Shown here: one piece after another, positions 23,437 through 34,791 of the stretch | How positions within the stretch are numbered: position 1 is the first letter of the stretch | Layout: the number at the start of each line of letters is the position of its first letter | The notes under the pieces: model-generated | Databases searched by the model: none | What the model saw: the letters and a program-made list of their open reading frames with translations, nothing else | Told to the model about the DNA's origin: nothing | Made by a program: the position numbers and the translations under genes | From: Rhododendron vialii | Lineage: Eukaryota; Streptophyta; Magnoliopsida; Ericales; Ericaceae | Direction of reading: 5' to 3' | DNA length: 64,000 bases | Assembly: GCF_030253575.1 (NCBI RefSeq) | Contig: NC_080569.1 | Coordinates: forward strand, 22,318,001-22,382,000

Positions 23437-24092
23437 TGTTGGAAAAATTCGACAAATTAAAACGTAATTCCAAATAACAATTTCACTAATAACATTGCGA
23501 TTACAGAATAAATATAAACAAAACAAGTTACATAGAACAGAAATACAAACGGATTTACAGAAGATGAACCAAGTCCTGTGTGATACCACAGTCTCCTTAA
23601 GAAAGATTCGCCGCTTACCGAAAGTGTTGTAGTATCTGTCGACGTCTTCCTCCCAGGATTGGCTCAGCTAAACCGCAAACCGTTAGAACACCACTGTCAA
23701 CCACCTTGGCAAACTAACTATTGCATGTCTCTCTCTCACACAAAGAACGAATTTCAGAGCTCTCAGAGTTGGTGAATTTTCTGATACAGAATGAAGAATG
23801 GACTGCCCATTATATACAGCTATAGTGGCCTTTGTAAAAGTCAAGAAATGAATACGGGAAATTGATTCATTAGCCTTGAGTAGGGGAGAACCAACATACA
23901 AAACTGCCAGAATGAATAACAAGTGCAAATGCTAGCGTTAACCTATATTCGTGGGGTATTATTCAGCCAAAACTGCTGGAAATTTAAAGAGCATTGTCCA
24001 GATTCAACGAACCAACGGAGCCTGTTTGGTTGTCTCGAGAGACCCTCCGAATGTCCCAATTATCATTCATAAAATATGGAAATTTTCCAACA
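23437..24092 (-). repeat. Copia 3' LTR (complete, 656 bp)
   Basis: Begins TGTTGGAAAA and ends TTTTCCAACA on the plus strand, so the ends are inverted repeats. Bases 23624-24092 align with 29991-30459. The two copies differ at scattered sites, so the insertion is not recent. Confidence 0.92.
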
Positions 24093-24094
24093 AT

Positions 24095-24114
24095 CCCCCC
24101 CCCCCCCCCCCCCC
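24095..24114 (-). promoter_or_regulatory. Copia polypurine tract (G20)
   Basis: A run of 20 C on the plus strand is 20 G on the element's sense strand, two bases before the 3' LTR. That is the position of the polypurine tract that primes plus-strand DNA. A pure G run is unusual and may have expanded by slippage. Confidence 0.75.
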
Positions 24115-24389
24115 GAATGAAATTGGCAGGCAAATTGATACAAAGTACAAAGTTGACTTGGAGAGAGAGAGAGACAACGGATAATTCCTGCATAGCTGGC
24201 TTTTGACCTGGAACCTTCTCTTGTGATAGCCTATCAGGTTTACTAGTAGACCAGTGTACGATCCTGCTTTGAACTGTTCTACCGCCGATATAAACTGAGA
24301 CAACAGACGTCACATAGGACATCTCCTGACGTAGTTCAGTTATCATTGTTAGGTTCATTTTGGCCATGACACCCCTTTCCTGGTTCTGC

Positions 24390-24570
24390 AGGCACTTTTT
24401 AAACTTCGCGCGCTCGCTCCGAAAACTCCCGAACTCGATTTTGGGTGTTTTTTGGACTGTTGGAAAGCTTGGTAAGTCTACTTTCTAACCCAAGTGGTTT
24501 AGATCAAAAGTATTTTGCACATCAAAAGATATGATGATTTTACCCTCAATTGGTCGGAAAATGAGAAAGA
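24390..24570 (-). repeat. Segment shared with the nested solo LTR
   Basis: The stretch around CTCGCTCCGAAAACTCCCGA and CTACTTTCTAACCCAAGTGG closely matches 26207-26345 inside the solo LTR. It lies where the rest of the Copia RNase H should be, so it is probably a remnant of an earlier insertion of the same LTR family that replaced it. Confidence 0.6.
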
Positions 24571-24992
24571 TAAGCCCTATTATTTACAATATTGAGGGAT
24601 TGTCAATCATGTCTTGGATTACTCGTGTACCTACTCAATCTGCTGACTGAGTATGCTATATCGAGCCTTGTACAACTCATCAACTACATCAGGCTCCCAA
24701 TTATCCGAGAATACTCTAGTTGAGATACGTACGCCTTCCCCCCACCCCTTTCTTGGATAAATGGAGATTTAAATCAACTAGGGTTCTTGCGACACTTGAA
24801 TCAGATGGGTTAAACTTTTGAAGAATCTTGTCAACATAGTGTGTCTGAGACAGCGCAAGTCCGACAAATGTTCTGGTGATATTGACACCCAAAATGACAT
24901 CTGCAAGGCCCATATCCTTCTTGTCAAACTTCGAGTTTAACATATCCTTAGTAAACCGAATGACCCTTTCATTGCTACCAATAATGAGCATG

Positions 24993-26643
24993 TGCTTAGC
25001 ACCACAACCTTGCCTTCAAATATAAGGTTAGAAAAAACCCAAGCGTAGGGTTAGATCGTCGGTAGCATAATAAACCGGCAAGACCGGGATCGTACCATAG
25101 GAAATCAGAGATAGCTTAATTGAATTGTAGGTTTTAGCTTAATCAGATTATAGGTTTTATATGGTGGGTTTCGGCGTTTAAGACGGCCAACTTGGTTTTG
25201 CTTTAAACAGTTGAAATGCTAAGTAAAAAGACTAGAAAAGATGTTTAGACTTAAGTAAAACAGGCGGCAAGGTCTAGGGGATTAAACCTCCCGATGACTT
25301 AGCCTATTTAACCATTTTTCATAACAACTTAAGTTCAAGACATAGACAATCTTGAAACCAAAGCACTCAACGTTAAAAGCCGAGCATAATCATGGTTTTA
25401 GCTCTGAAAGGACTTAATCTTTTTTGGAAGAAATTTAAATCAAACGCCGGGAGCGTTAAAAACCCCAAGCCCCATGTGCAAGCCGAAGGTTAAAACTCCG
25501 GGCAACACACGGTCAAAGAAAGTATTAGCCCTTTTGGTTTGGCCGAAAATTAGAGATTAAACCTTCTCCTTACTAAGGCCATGATCAAGTTATAAAAAAA
25601 ACCATTAAAACAACAAAGCCATGGGAGAGAGATCACCCCATGACCAAGCCTATGAACTACTCATACATATTGAAAAGACTAGAAATTATGCTAAGAGTTG
25701 AATCATGATTAACCGATAGAAACAAAAATAAACTTGATATTAAGGAGAATCTAGTCCGTAACTACAACATTAATAAACAAGAAAACAATAAACAAACTAA
25801 ACTTACTTGAGTTCTTGATGGAAATTACAAGAGAGAAAGCTTGCTAGCTATGAAGTTCCTAGAAAGATGAAAGACTTAAAGCATAGGCCTAAATCTAACT
25901 ATTGGCCATCCTTTCCATAAAAGGCATACATGCCTATTTATAGGGCTTTAAAGTTAAGTTACAAAGGACCAAAAAGTCCCCCAAAATATCCCAAAAACAT
26001 TCCTTAAGTGAAAACTTTCCATAAATGAAAGGTTGAAATAGATAACAAAAATCTGCAGATTTTTCCATGCAGTACCAATACTAGAAATGCCTTAGTACCG
26101 GTACAAGGCTTCAACGGGCTGGAAAAACTGATCTCTAGACACCCAGTACCAGTACTGGGAGTTGGCCAGTAGCGGTACCCGCTTGACAAATTTTTGGGCA
26201 AACTTCGCAGGCTCGCTCCGGATACTCCTGAACTCGGATTTGGGTGTTTAGAAAGCTTGTCGAGTCTACTTTCTAACCCAAGTGGTCTGGATCAAAAGTA
26301 ATTTTTACATCGAAAGATATGACAATTCTTCTATCAGTTGGTCGGAAGATGAGTGGCTTTGGTAAGATCCTCACTTCTCCTTCAATTCCCTTGACCCTTG
26401 GGCGACCCGAGCAACCTCCAAACCATCTCTTCGAGCACCACAATGGGGTGGCACGTGGCCTTGAGTACTTGGTTGCACCCGGAGTATTCCTTAGCGTTCA
26501 AACTTGCCTTATTTATACAAATTACCTGAAATACACAAAAACCTATCTTACGTGCAATATTGCATAAAAACGATGACATATGTATAAACACAACATACTA
26601 GAGGACTTAAGCACCAAAAATATGTATTATTGGGTGCTTATCA
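24993..26643 (-). mobile_element. Solo LTR (1.65 kb), family B, nested in the Copia RT
   Basis: On the minus strand it starts TGATAAGCACCC and ends GGTGCTAAGCA. Target copies are GCATG (24988-24992) and ACATG (26644-26648), one mismatch. The Copia reading frame resumes exactly across it (LYVDDM, then LIIGS). Its 3' part holds the phrase found in the LTR at 52307-53772 (TACGATCCCGG, ATTATGCTACCGACGA, CTACGCTTGGG). It contains two pairs of near-palindromes: GTACCAATAC 26072 with GTACCGGTAC 26095, and GTACCAGTAC 26146 with GTAGCGGTAC 26169. No coding frame. Confidence 0.88.
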
Positions 26644-29194
26644 ACATGTCATCAACGTAGAGACACAAAATGACTTACCCTTTGTCTATGTCTTTGACAT
26701 AAAGACATTTGTCACATTCGTTGATCTTGAAACCACTCGACAACATAGTATTGTCAAATTTCTCACGCCATTGTTTCGGTGCTTGCTTTAGACCATACAA
26801 TGATCTAACAAGCCTAAAAACCTTCCCTTTTTGACCTGGCGCAGAAAAACCCTCAGGTTGTTTCATGTAGATCTCTTCATCTAAATCGTCATTTAGGAAA
26901 GCTGTTTTTACATTTATTTGATGAATCTCAAGGTTTCGCAAGGCCGCGACTGCTATTATCATTAGAATGGAAGTAATCCTCGAGACTGGTAAGTAAGTAT
27001 CAAAGTAATCTAGGCCTTCTTTTTGTCTATATCATTTGATAAAAAGCCTAGCTTTATACTTATCTATTGACCCATCTGCTTTCATCTTCCTCTTAAAGAT
27101 CCATTTGTAGCTGAAAGGCTTACTGTCTGGTGGCAAATCCACTAGCTCCCATGTATGGTTCTGCAATATAGAGTCAATTTCACTCTTGATGGCCTCTCTC
27201 CACAAAGGACCTTCAGGACAATTTACACCTTCCTGGTACATTCGAGGCTCATGTTCCACCAAATAAGTCAAAAAAATCTGGACCAAAAGATGTTGATGTT
27301 CTAGCTCACTTGCTACGTCTTGGTTCGACTTCAACTTGCTCTTCTTGGTCTCATTTGCTTTCATTAGCCGGATACAAAGTCTGTTTAGCAGAACTTGACT
27401 CTGCAACGGATCTATAAGGGAATATGTGTTCAAAAAACACTGCATTCCTAGACTCCATGAGAGTATTCTTGTGAATATCTTGTATATTTGACTCATACAT
27501 ACGAAATCAATAGGCACTACTATCATCTGCCTAACCGAAGAACACACAATCAACGGTTTTAGGGCCTATCTTCTCCTTCTTAGGAGGAGGTATAGCCACC
27601 TTCGCTAGATAACCCCATGTTCGTAAAAATGTATAGGTAGGCTTCCTACCCTTAAACAATTCATACAAGGTTTTCCAACGTCTTTGCGAGTTATTTTATT
27701 GAGGATGTAATTGGCGGTGAGAATAGCATCTCCCCACATGTTCTCAAGCAACTCAAAACTGATCAATAGAGCATTTATCATATCCTTCGATGTACGATTC
27801 TTGCGCTCAACTATCCCCGTTAGTCTGAGGCGAATAAGGTGTTGTGGTTTCATAGATAATCCCGTGTTGGGCACAAAATCCTCCAAACGGTAACTGAAAT
27901 TCACCACCACAAACACTTCTGACCACCTTAATCTTTCTGCTCAGTTGATTCTCAACTTGAGTCTTGTAATGAACAAATTTGTCCAAGTCTTCATCCTTAC
28001 TTTTCAGCAAATATACATAGCAAAACCGAGTGCTATCATCGATAAAAGTAATGAAATACTTGTTACCGGCCCGAATTTGGACATATTTCAAATCACACAC
28101 ATCAGTGTGGATTAAACCCAAAGACTCTGTGCTTCTTTCCACTACTTTGAAAGATGCTTTTGGCATTTTAGCCTCAACAAAAGTCTCACACTTGTGTTTT
28201 CTATCAAATAAAAAAGCTGGAATGTGGTCCAAGTTAATTAATCTACGCATAGAATCGTAATTAACATGACCTAGTCTACCATGCCACAAAACACATAAGC
28301 AACTAGGGATTTCATTTTGTTCTCATAGGAAATTTTAGTCATTATATTCATTTTGAATAGACCATCGGTCATATAGCCTTTCACTACATACATTCCAGCT
28401 TTAGTCAAAGTGACCCTATTTGCCTCGAAAACCAGACGAAAGCCATGCTTGCTCAACAGAGAACCAGATACCAAATTCTTGCGAATATCTAGCACGAACA
28501 ACACATTATTCAGAGTCAATTCTTTTCCCGAAGTCATCTTCAGGACCACTTTCCCCTGCCCCGCAACATCCGAGGTAACTTAATTCCCCATAAACAGCTT
28601 CTCACCGTTAGTAATCAACTCGAAGGTAGTGAACAATTGTCTGTCACAACAGATATGACGTGTAGCCCCAGTGTCTACCCACCATTCCTGCGGGTTCGAA
28701 CCAACCATACTCACTCCAAATACCATAGCTGTGAGGTTAATATCGGACACTCTTGCCTCCACTTGAGCCAAGTGCGCCTGAGAGCGAGAGTTAAGCGGCT
28801 TCGTACACTCCGAAGCTGTGCCCGAACTTGTCGCAGTTAAAGCATTTACGCTGAAACTTCTCTCTTTGTTTCTTGGCGATGCCACCTCTCGATCCCAGAT
28901 TGACACCCTTATCCTTCTATTTACCAAATTGTTTGTCAGACCGCCTGTCAGAACATCTGCCATTCTGGTTTTTCTTTACACTGGAAGACTAACCATGCTC
29001 CACCATATTTGCCTTGGCCATGTAAGAGGCCTTTGCACTCTTATCCATACTCCGATTCTCCTCTTCAATATGAAGCTTGATGAAAAGAGCCTACAAGGGC
29101 GGCATTGTGGATCAAAGCCAAATTGACCTAAAGCTGTATACGTTGGAAGATATCAAAAGAAACCTTAACGGTGTTAGAAGACTCATTATTTAGG

Positions 29195-29332
29195 TGTCTT
29201 TGGGTGTATCTTTCCTTTTATTTTCCTTATCTTTTTGGGATGTGGTGAACTTTCTGGTTCTCTCTTCCCCTTTACTTGATGTACCCTCTTCGAGTTTAAT
29301 AAAATTTTCTTTTGCCGAGCAAAAAAAAAAAA
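29195..29332 (+). mobile_element. LINE 3' tail inserted in Copia gag
   Basis: The gag frame is broken by a plus-strand segment ending GAGTTTAATAAAATTTTCTT, TTGCCGAGC and A12. The same tail occurs at 54884. The 5' border is approximate. Confidence 0.6.
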
Positions 29333-29990
29333 GGCCTCCAAGGTCATCTCCTTATTCTTGAACACGAGATAGCTCTTGAACTCTTTCCATGCTGGGGGTA
29401 GCTTGTGGATGACAACAGCCACTTGGAATGCTTCACTCAGAATCATCCCTTCAGTTCTAATCTCATTGAGCTGTAGCTGCAACTCCATCATATATCAAAG
29501 AACCGGCCCACAACAAACTTTTTGGACCCGGCACCCTTGATTTTATACTTCCTGTCTAAAGAATCTCACAATTCCTTAGTCAACGGAGCCTCGCCATACA
29601 CAGAATACAACGAATTATCCAGAGCAATCAGGATATAATTCTTGCACATTTTGTCATGCTGTTTCCATCTGGCCACATCAATTCACTTCTGAGTGTCGAA
29701 GTCGTTCCCATCAATAACAGGTGCTTCCTCGACAAGCCACTTTGCCAAGTTCAAGGTGGTGAGATAATACAACATCTTTTGTTGCCATTTTTTAAAATCC
29801 ACCCCAACAAACTTGTCTGGCCTCACCACGGGAGACATTGGAATGAAGGGAATCCCAGGAGTAGGAGCATGAGTTGAAACAGCACCACCGCCATTTTCAT
29901 TGCCACTAATACTACTAGTTTCTTTGTCTTTGTCTTTGTCTTTGCCAGTGACCGTAGTTTTCCCTTGCTCAGTTGTCATGTTTTCTGAGG

Positions 29991-30459
29991 GTGTTGTAGG
30001 AATTGTCGACGTCTTCCTCCCAGGGTTGGCTCGGCTAAACCGCAAACCGTCAGAACACCACCGTCGTCCCCCTTGACGAACTAACTACTGCATGTCTCTC
30101 TCTCACACAAAGAACGAATTTCAAAGCACTCAGAGTTGGTGAATTTTGTAATACAGAATGAAGAATGGATTGCCTATTATATACAGCTCTGGTGGCCTTT
30201 GTAACAGCCAGGAAATGAATACGAGAAATTGATTCCTTAGCCTTGAATAGGGGAGAACCAATATACAAAACTGCTAGAATGAATAGAGGTTGCAAATGCC
30301 AGCATTAACCTCTATCATGTGGTATTATTCAGCCAAAACTGTTGAAAATTTGAAGAGTCTCGTCCAAAGTCAACGAACCAACGGGAGCTCTTTCAGTTGT
30401 CTCGGGAGACCCTCCGAACGTCCCAATTATCATTCATAAAATCTGGAAATTTTCCAACA
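29991..30459 (-). repeat. Copia 5' LTR, truncated (469 bp)
   Basis: It matches 23624-24092 over the same length, but the part equivalent to 23437-23623 is gone. In the element's sense the LTR runs straight into the gag start about 10 bases later, leaving no room for a tRNA primer site. The deletion came after insertion, since both outer ends and the CAAAC duplication are intact. Confidence 0.88.
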
Positions 30460-30464
30460 CAAAC

Positions 30465-31124
30465 AAGCCATTAATGTTTCCAACAAGCTTATTTGTTTGT
30501 ATTGTATATATAATAATTAACATTAAGAGGAAATGATAAAAAACATGCAGCACATGTTGTCGCGAACTTGAGGACAATTCACCAGTTTCATTATGACGTG
30601 AACTGGTAGAATTTTGGGTAGGAATAAGTTGGCCGTACTTTTAAAAAAAGTTGTCCTTTTGCACAAAGAGAGGAGAGAGAGCCAGAGACTGAGAATTTTA
30701 TAAATTTTAGTACTATATAATTTATCAGCTGTTTTAGAAAAATATTCATTTTTACGAAAGTTTGCAAAAAATTTGTAAACTTCGTGTTATAAAATTACCG
30801 TCAAAATTCAAGACTTGAATAGGAATATGTGCACTGAAAGAACTCAAGAACCAGTACGGCGCAAAACAAATGGGTGACATTTTTTTCTTGGCAAACATTA
30901 GTGGTGGTTGTTGAAGTTAGTAAAGTTTGAAACACGGTCAAATGCACTGGAGTACTTGGCTCTTATCACTGGGCTACCACTCTACTTACAAAGAGGTCAC
31001 ATATTATATAGTATTAAAGATCTTTTGCAGTTCATCAAAATGGAAAATCAAATGGTACCCAATTATCCATATAGAAAGGGATTTAAAGAAGAAAGCAACT
31101 CAAAGGTTAAAGAGTAAAAGGGGT
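30465..31124. other. Noncoding stretch
   Basis: AT-rich; no recognised gene or element ends. Confidence 0.4.
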
Positions 31125-31345
31125 TTTAGTTTCAGAAAAGGCTTAAATTCTGAAGTGATTTTGGGTGTTTTGTTAACGCCTCTAACGATATCAAACGAAG
31201 CTCATTTTTTACAGGGACTTTAAACGACATATTTTGAACAAAATGAGCGGCTCCAATCATCTTTGTGCGACCAGAGGCGGGAGAAAATGGGCTCTGTGCA
31301 CAGCTGCTGAGCACAGGTTGCTGTGCACGTAGCACAGCTCTTTTA
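31125..31345. mobile_element. Half of a foldback MITE
   Basis: From AAATTCTGAAGTGATTTTGG to GTGCACGTAGCACAGCTC it matches the right arm of the palindrome at 61818-62166. The left arm is absent, so it cannot fold on itself. Confidence 0.7.
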
Positions 31346-31720
31346 GTTTTGAACCGTGCTATTGGTACCGAACCAAAACTGTACAAAAAATGTACAACGG
31401 CACGAGGGGCCCACTTTTGGGTCTCACACAAAAGATCCGAACCATCCATTAGTTTTTAAGTAATATTTCCGAGTGTCCTTCGAAAAAAATCAACTTTATT
31501 GAATATGTGTAAGTAATTGATCCAATCTTTCTAGTTTCATTCAGAATTTAGGATCCTAAGTTTTGAATGAAACTTGAAAGATTGAATCACCACTTATATC
31601 CAATGGAGCTAATTTCTTACAAGGGACACTTGAGAAATTATTGTAAAATTAATGGACGGCTCAGTTTTTTCGTGTGGGATCCAAAAAAGGACCCCACATG
31701 CCATTGTATATTTTCTGTTC
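31345..31720. mobile_element. Imperfect foldback MITE
   Basis: Inverted arms join near 31560 (TTTCATTCAGAATTTAGGAT against GTTTTGAATGAAACTTGAAA). Outer words include AAATGTACAACGGCA and TGCCATTGTATATTTTCTG. It adjoins the half element on its left. Confidence 0.6.
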
Positions 31721-31925
31721 AGTTTTGGTTAGGTTCCACTATCACTATGGTTTTTTGTGTTGTTTTCCCTTTCGTTGTTGGTGTGTTGGCGATGTCCCCG
31801 TTTTTTGTTTTTTTTTTTTGTATCTTGCCAACATTCTCTTTGTGGGTTTCGGGTTGCTTTCGCTTGCTCCCGTACTTTTTAATCTTTGTTCCCATTTCAG
31901 AGATTAATAAAATTTGTTTTGCTGA
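31720..31925 (+). mobile_element. LINE 3' UTR fragment
   Basis: A T/G-rich stretch ending AGAGATTAATAAAATTTGTT and TTGCTGAGAAAG resembles the LINE 3' ends elsewhere in the window. No coding part. Confidence 0.4.
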
Positions 31926-32150
31926 GAAAGAAGGGGTTTTGTGAACGGTGTTTGTTGACTGTGGAAAAGGCCATATCAGAATATGGATAGGGCAATTGTT
32001 TAGGATGGTTTCAAACTGGTCATGTTAATTGTTTGATGCCCCAACGATCGGAGACAACAAAACTAAAGCCAGATATACTATAATTCCTGAAATATCCGAA
32101 ACTCTGTTTATTTTTTTGAATTTTCAAACTAACCATACAAATTTCAAGAC

Positions 32151-32553
32151 TAGGCTCCATTTGTTTGGGCGTAAAATATTTTACCTATTTTCCGGGTGTT
32201 TGGTTGTGTAAAAAATGATGAAAATATTTTACATGTAAAATATTTTTCATTAATTGGATGAAAATGACTTATCCTTAAATCTTCCGTAAGTTATTTTGCA
32301 AAATGAACCCGCAGCCTTGTACTGCAATTCTGACCCACTGCTCACTGCTCAGTTTCATCGATTATCAGTCCTAACCACGTTCAATTCCGATATTCTCAGA
32401 TCTCTCCACCGTTTTAAACCCCTCCTCTCTCTCTCTCTCTACATTTTTTTGTCGATTTCTGAAAATATTTTTCAACTGCCAACCAAACACCGAAAAATAA
32501 AAATTTGAAATTTCTTTTCTGAAAAAACATTTTACATCGAAACAAACAGAGCC
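32151..32553. mobile_element. hAT-like MITE
   Basis: The ends AGGCTCCATTTGTTTGGGCG and CATCGAAACAAACAGAGCCT are inverted repeats, followed inward by TAAAATATTTT / AAACATTTTA. The type (GGCYCYRTTTGTTT) is common in plant hAT MITEs. No exact 8-bp duplication was seen. Confidence 0.6.
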
Positions 32554-32684
32554 TCGACTTTTCTTTAGTTCTCCTAACTAATCCTTGGGTGTATGTAGTA
32601 ATCCGCATGCCACATGTATTAATTGTCAGGTCTACAGCCTCTAGAAAAGTTTAAATATTTAATTTGTGCAACACTTTACAAACA

Positions 32685-32689
32685 GCGGG

Positions 32690-32732
<43 letters not shown>

Positions 32733-32757
32733 GCGTGTTCGATCCACGCTCACCGCA
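32685..32757 (+). tRNA. trnF-GAA: tRNA-Phe (GAA)
   Basis: A 73-nt intronless cloverleaf. The acceptor GCGGGGA pairs with TCACCGC with one G-A mismatch, which I recall as normal in plant cytosolic tRNA-Phe. The D arm has the box A TAGCTCAGTTGGGAGAGC. The anticodon GAA is at 32718-32720 in the loop ACTGAAGAT, and the T arm has box B GTTCGATCC. Discriminator A; CCA is not encoded. A CAA motif lies just upstream (CAACACTTTACAAACA) and a T run just downstream (CATTTTTCTC), as in active plant pol III genes. It looks functional. Confidence 0.97.
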
Positions 32758-33059
32758 ATGCATTTTTCTCGCCCTTTTTGTGTCTGTTTCTAGATTCCAA
32801 CAGGTTTTACCATTTTTCCCATTTCGTTTTTCATTATTGCTTTTGTCTCTTTTAATCTATATAATATTTTTTATGATTTCGACAACTTTTTATTATATAA
32901 CAAATTAAAATCTATTAACTTTGATTGTTTTGCCTAGTTGTTCTGGTTGCTTGGCAAGCAATTCAAACTACCAAAGCCTAACCAAAGATACAAAGAACAT
33001 GGACTAATTTTAACAAGACTTATCTACCTATCAAACATCAAACAAAGCTGAAAAGAAAA

Positions 33060-34002
33060 GGGCAAATTTCACTCAGACCCCCTGAGGTATCTGACAATGA
33101 CAGAAAATACCCTTCAATTTTCAAAAATGACAGAAACCTCCCCTATTTCACAGTTTGGGTTTCATTCCGTTAGTTCCGTTCGTGAAATGGACGGAAAATG
33201 AAATTTTCAATTTTATTTAGTTCTACAGTAATCTTAGGGCTCTTATTGAACGTCATAGAGCAAAAAATTAATTATGACCCTTTTGGATAAAATGATCAGA
33301 AAAATAAGATCTTCGCACCGATTCAAACGGATTAAAAATTTGAGCACTTAAGTATCTTCTCTTCATTTGGTTCTATGGCTATCTCAGGGCCCTCATTGAA
33401 AGGCTTGGGGTCAAAAATTAACTATGACCATTTAAGATAAAATGATAAAAAAATAAAAATCTTTGCACCGATTCAAACGAATTAAAATTGGAGCACTTTA
33501 GTATCTCCTCTTCGTTTAGTTCTACGGCTATCTTAAGGCTCTCATTGAAAATCTTAGAACTAAAAATTAATTATTGCACTTTAGGATAAAATAATTAGAA
33601 AAATAAGATTTTCGCACTAATTCAAATGAATTGAAAATTGGAGCACTTTAAGTATTTGCTCTTCATTGAAAGCCCTAAAATCAAATAAAGAGCAAAATTT
33701 TAAATGCTCCAAATTTTAATTCGTTTGAATCGGTACGAAGATTTTATTTTTTTAATTATTTTATCCTAAATGGTCATAATTAATTTTTGGTTCTAGGACT
33801 TTCAATGAGAGCCCTAAGATAGCTGTAGAACTAAATAAAATTGAAGATTTCATTTTCTGTACATTTTCCGTCCACTTTACTAACGGAACTAACGGAATGA
33901 AACCCAAACTGTGAAATAGGGGAGGTTTCTGTTATTTTTGAAAATTGAGAGATACTTTCTGTTATTGTCAGATACCTCAAGGGGTCTGAGTGAAATTTGC
34001 CC
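33060..34002. mobile_element. Mutator-like MITE with long TIRs (943 bp)
   Basis: Left end GGGCAAATTTCACTCAGACC and right end GTGAAATTTGCCC, with an exact 9-bp duplication AAAAGAAAA (33051-33059, 34003-34011). The inverted arms extend for at least 200 bases and include CCTCCCCTATTTCACAG and its reverse. The interior has several copies of a unit with ATTCAAACGAATTAAAATT and GGAGCACTTTA. The same unit occurs in the 5.7-kb element at 46072-51749, so the two are related. No transposase remains. Confidence 0.92.
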
Positions 34003-34214
34003 AAAAGAAAACAATCAGTTCTCTTGGACACAGTCAGAGAACACAGTTGTACACTCCAAATCAAAGGGAACAACAGAATCAAGGATTTGCAGCTCCAGCA
34101 GGAGCATTCCTCTCCGAATTCAAATGCTAGCTGGGAGATCCCAACTCACACACACAGCCTTATTCCTCGAAGTAGGCTTCCCACTCCAGCAAGAGCATAC
34201 TGCATCCGGCTAAA

Positions 34215-34789
34215 AAGCACGGATACAGGATACGGATACGATACGATACGGATACGCAGATACGTGATTTTTTCAAAATGAAAGATGCGATACGTTGTGG
34301 GATACGTTAAATATAAAAGTAAATACAAAATATATTATATATAATTTTTAATTCCATTAATGATTAAAGTTTTTCATTACACAAGTTCACCATTTCACAT
34401 TCCAAGAGAGATATATTTACATCTAGTTATATATAAGTATATCTACATAGTTATATATATACATACACACAACACGAGAGAGACTTGCAAGTTTGTCGAG
34501 AGAGATGAGAGAGGATATCGTCTATGTGTTTCTAGTGTCGATTGGTGAGGGAAAAAAAAAAAAATAGTTCTAATTGCAATTTGAACCCATAAATTTTAAG
34601 TAATAACATATTTACTCTCGCACGTATCCAACACGTATCCGCACGTATCTGAAATGTATTGGGATACCAAAAAAAAATTCTAAAAGCAGGATACTTTAAA
34701 AAAAAGTATCGGATACGTATCCGGAGAGTATCGGTATCCAATACGGATACGATACGTGATACGGAGGCCAAAATAGAGTATCCGTGCTT
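34215..34789. mobile_element. hAT-like element with ATCC/GGATACG subterminal repeats
   Basis: The ends AAGCACGGATAC and GTATCCGTGCTT are inverted. Both subterminal zones are filled with GATACG / CGTATC words. The pattern is widespread in plant hAT elements. I could not find an 8-bp duplication, and no transposase frame is present. Confidence 0.6.
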
Positions 34790-34791
34790 CA

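Larger units (their letters stand above)
23437..30459 (-). mobile_element. Defective Ty1/Copia retrotransposon, minus strand, with nested solo LTR
   Basis: The element runs from TGTTGGAAAA to TTTTCCAACA and is flanked by CAAAC on both sides (23432-23436, 30460-30464), proving a single insertion. Sense order on the minus strand: 5' LTR remnant, gag (about 30000-28800, with a decayed CCHC knuckle CFNCDKFGH), protease-like WVDTGATRHIC (about 28650), integrase ([13 protein letters not shown] and [16 protein letters not shown], 28289-27800), reverse transcriptase (YKWIFKRKMKADGSIDKYKA; VKTAFLNDDLDEEIYMKQPE; LYVDD at about 26650) and an RNase H start (LDIAYSVSRLSRYTSN, about 24630). Many stops and frameshifts are present. 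The 5' LTR has lost its last 187 bases together with the primer binding site, so the element cannot replicate. The polypurine tract is an unbroken G20. Confidence 0.93.

Noticed and set aside
24067-24367. Frames with Pro or Gly runs near 24100
   Set aside because: The runs come from the C20/G20 polypurine tract of the Copia element.
33060-34002. Regulatory hairpin for the nearby tRNA
   Set aside because: The exact 9-bp duplications show that it is an inserted transposon.
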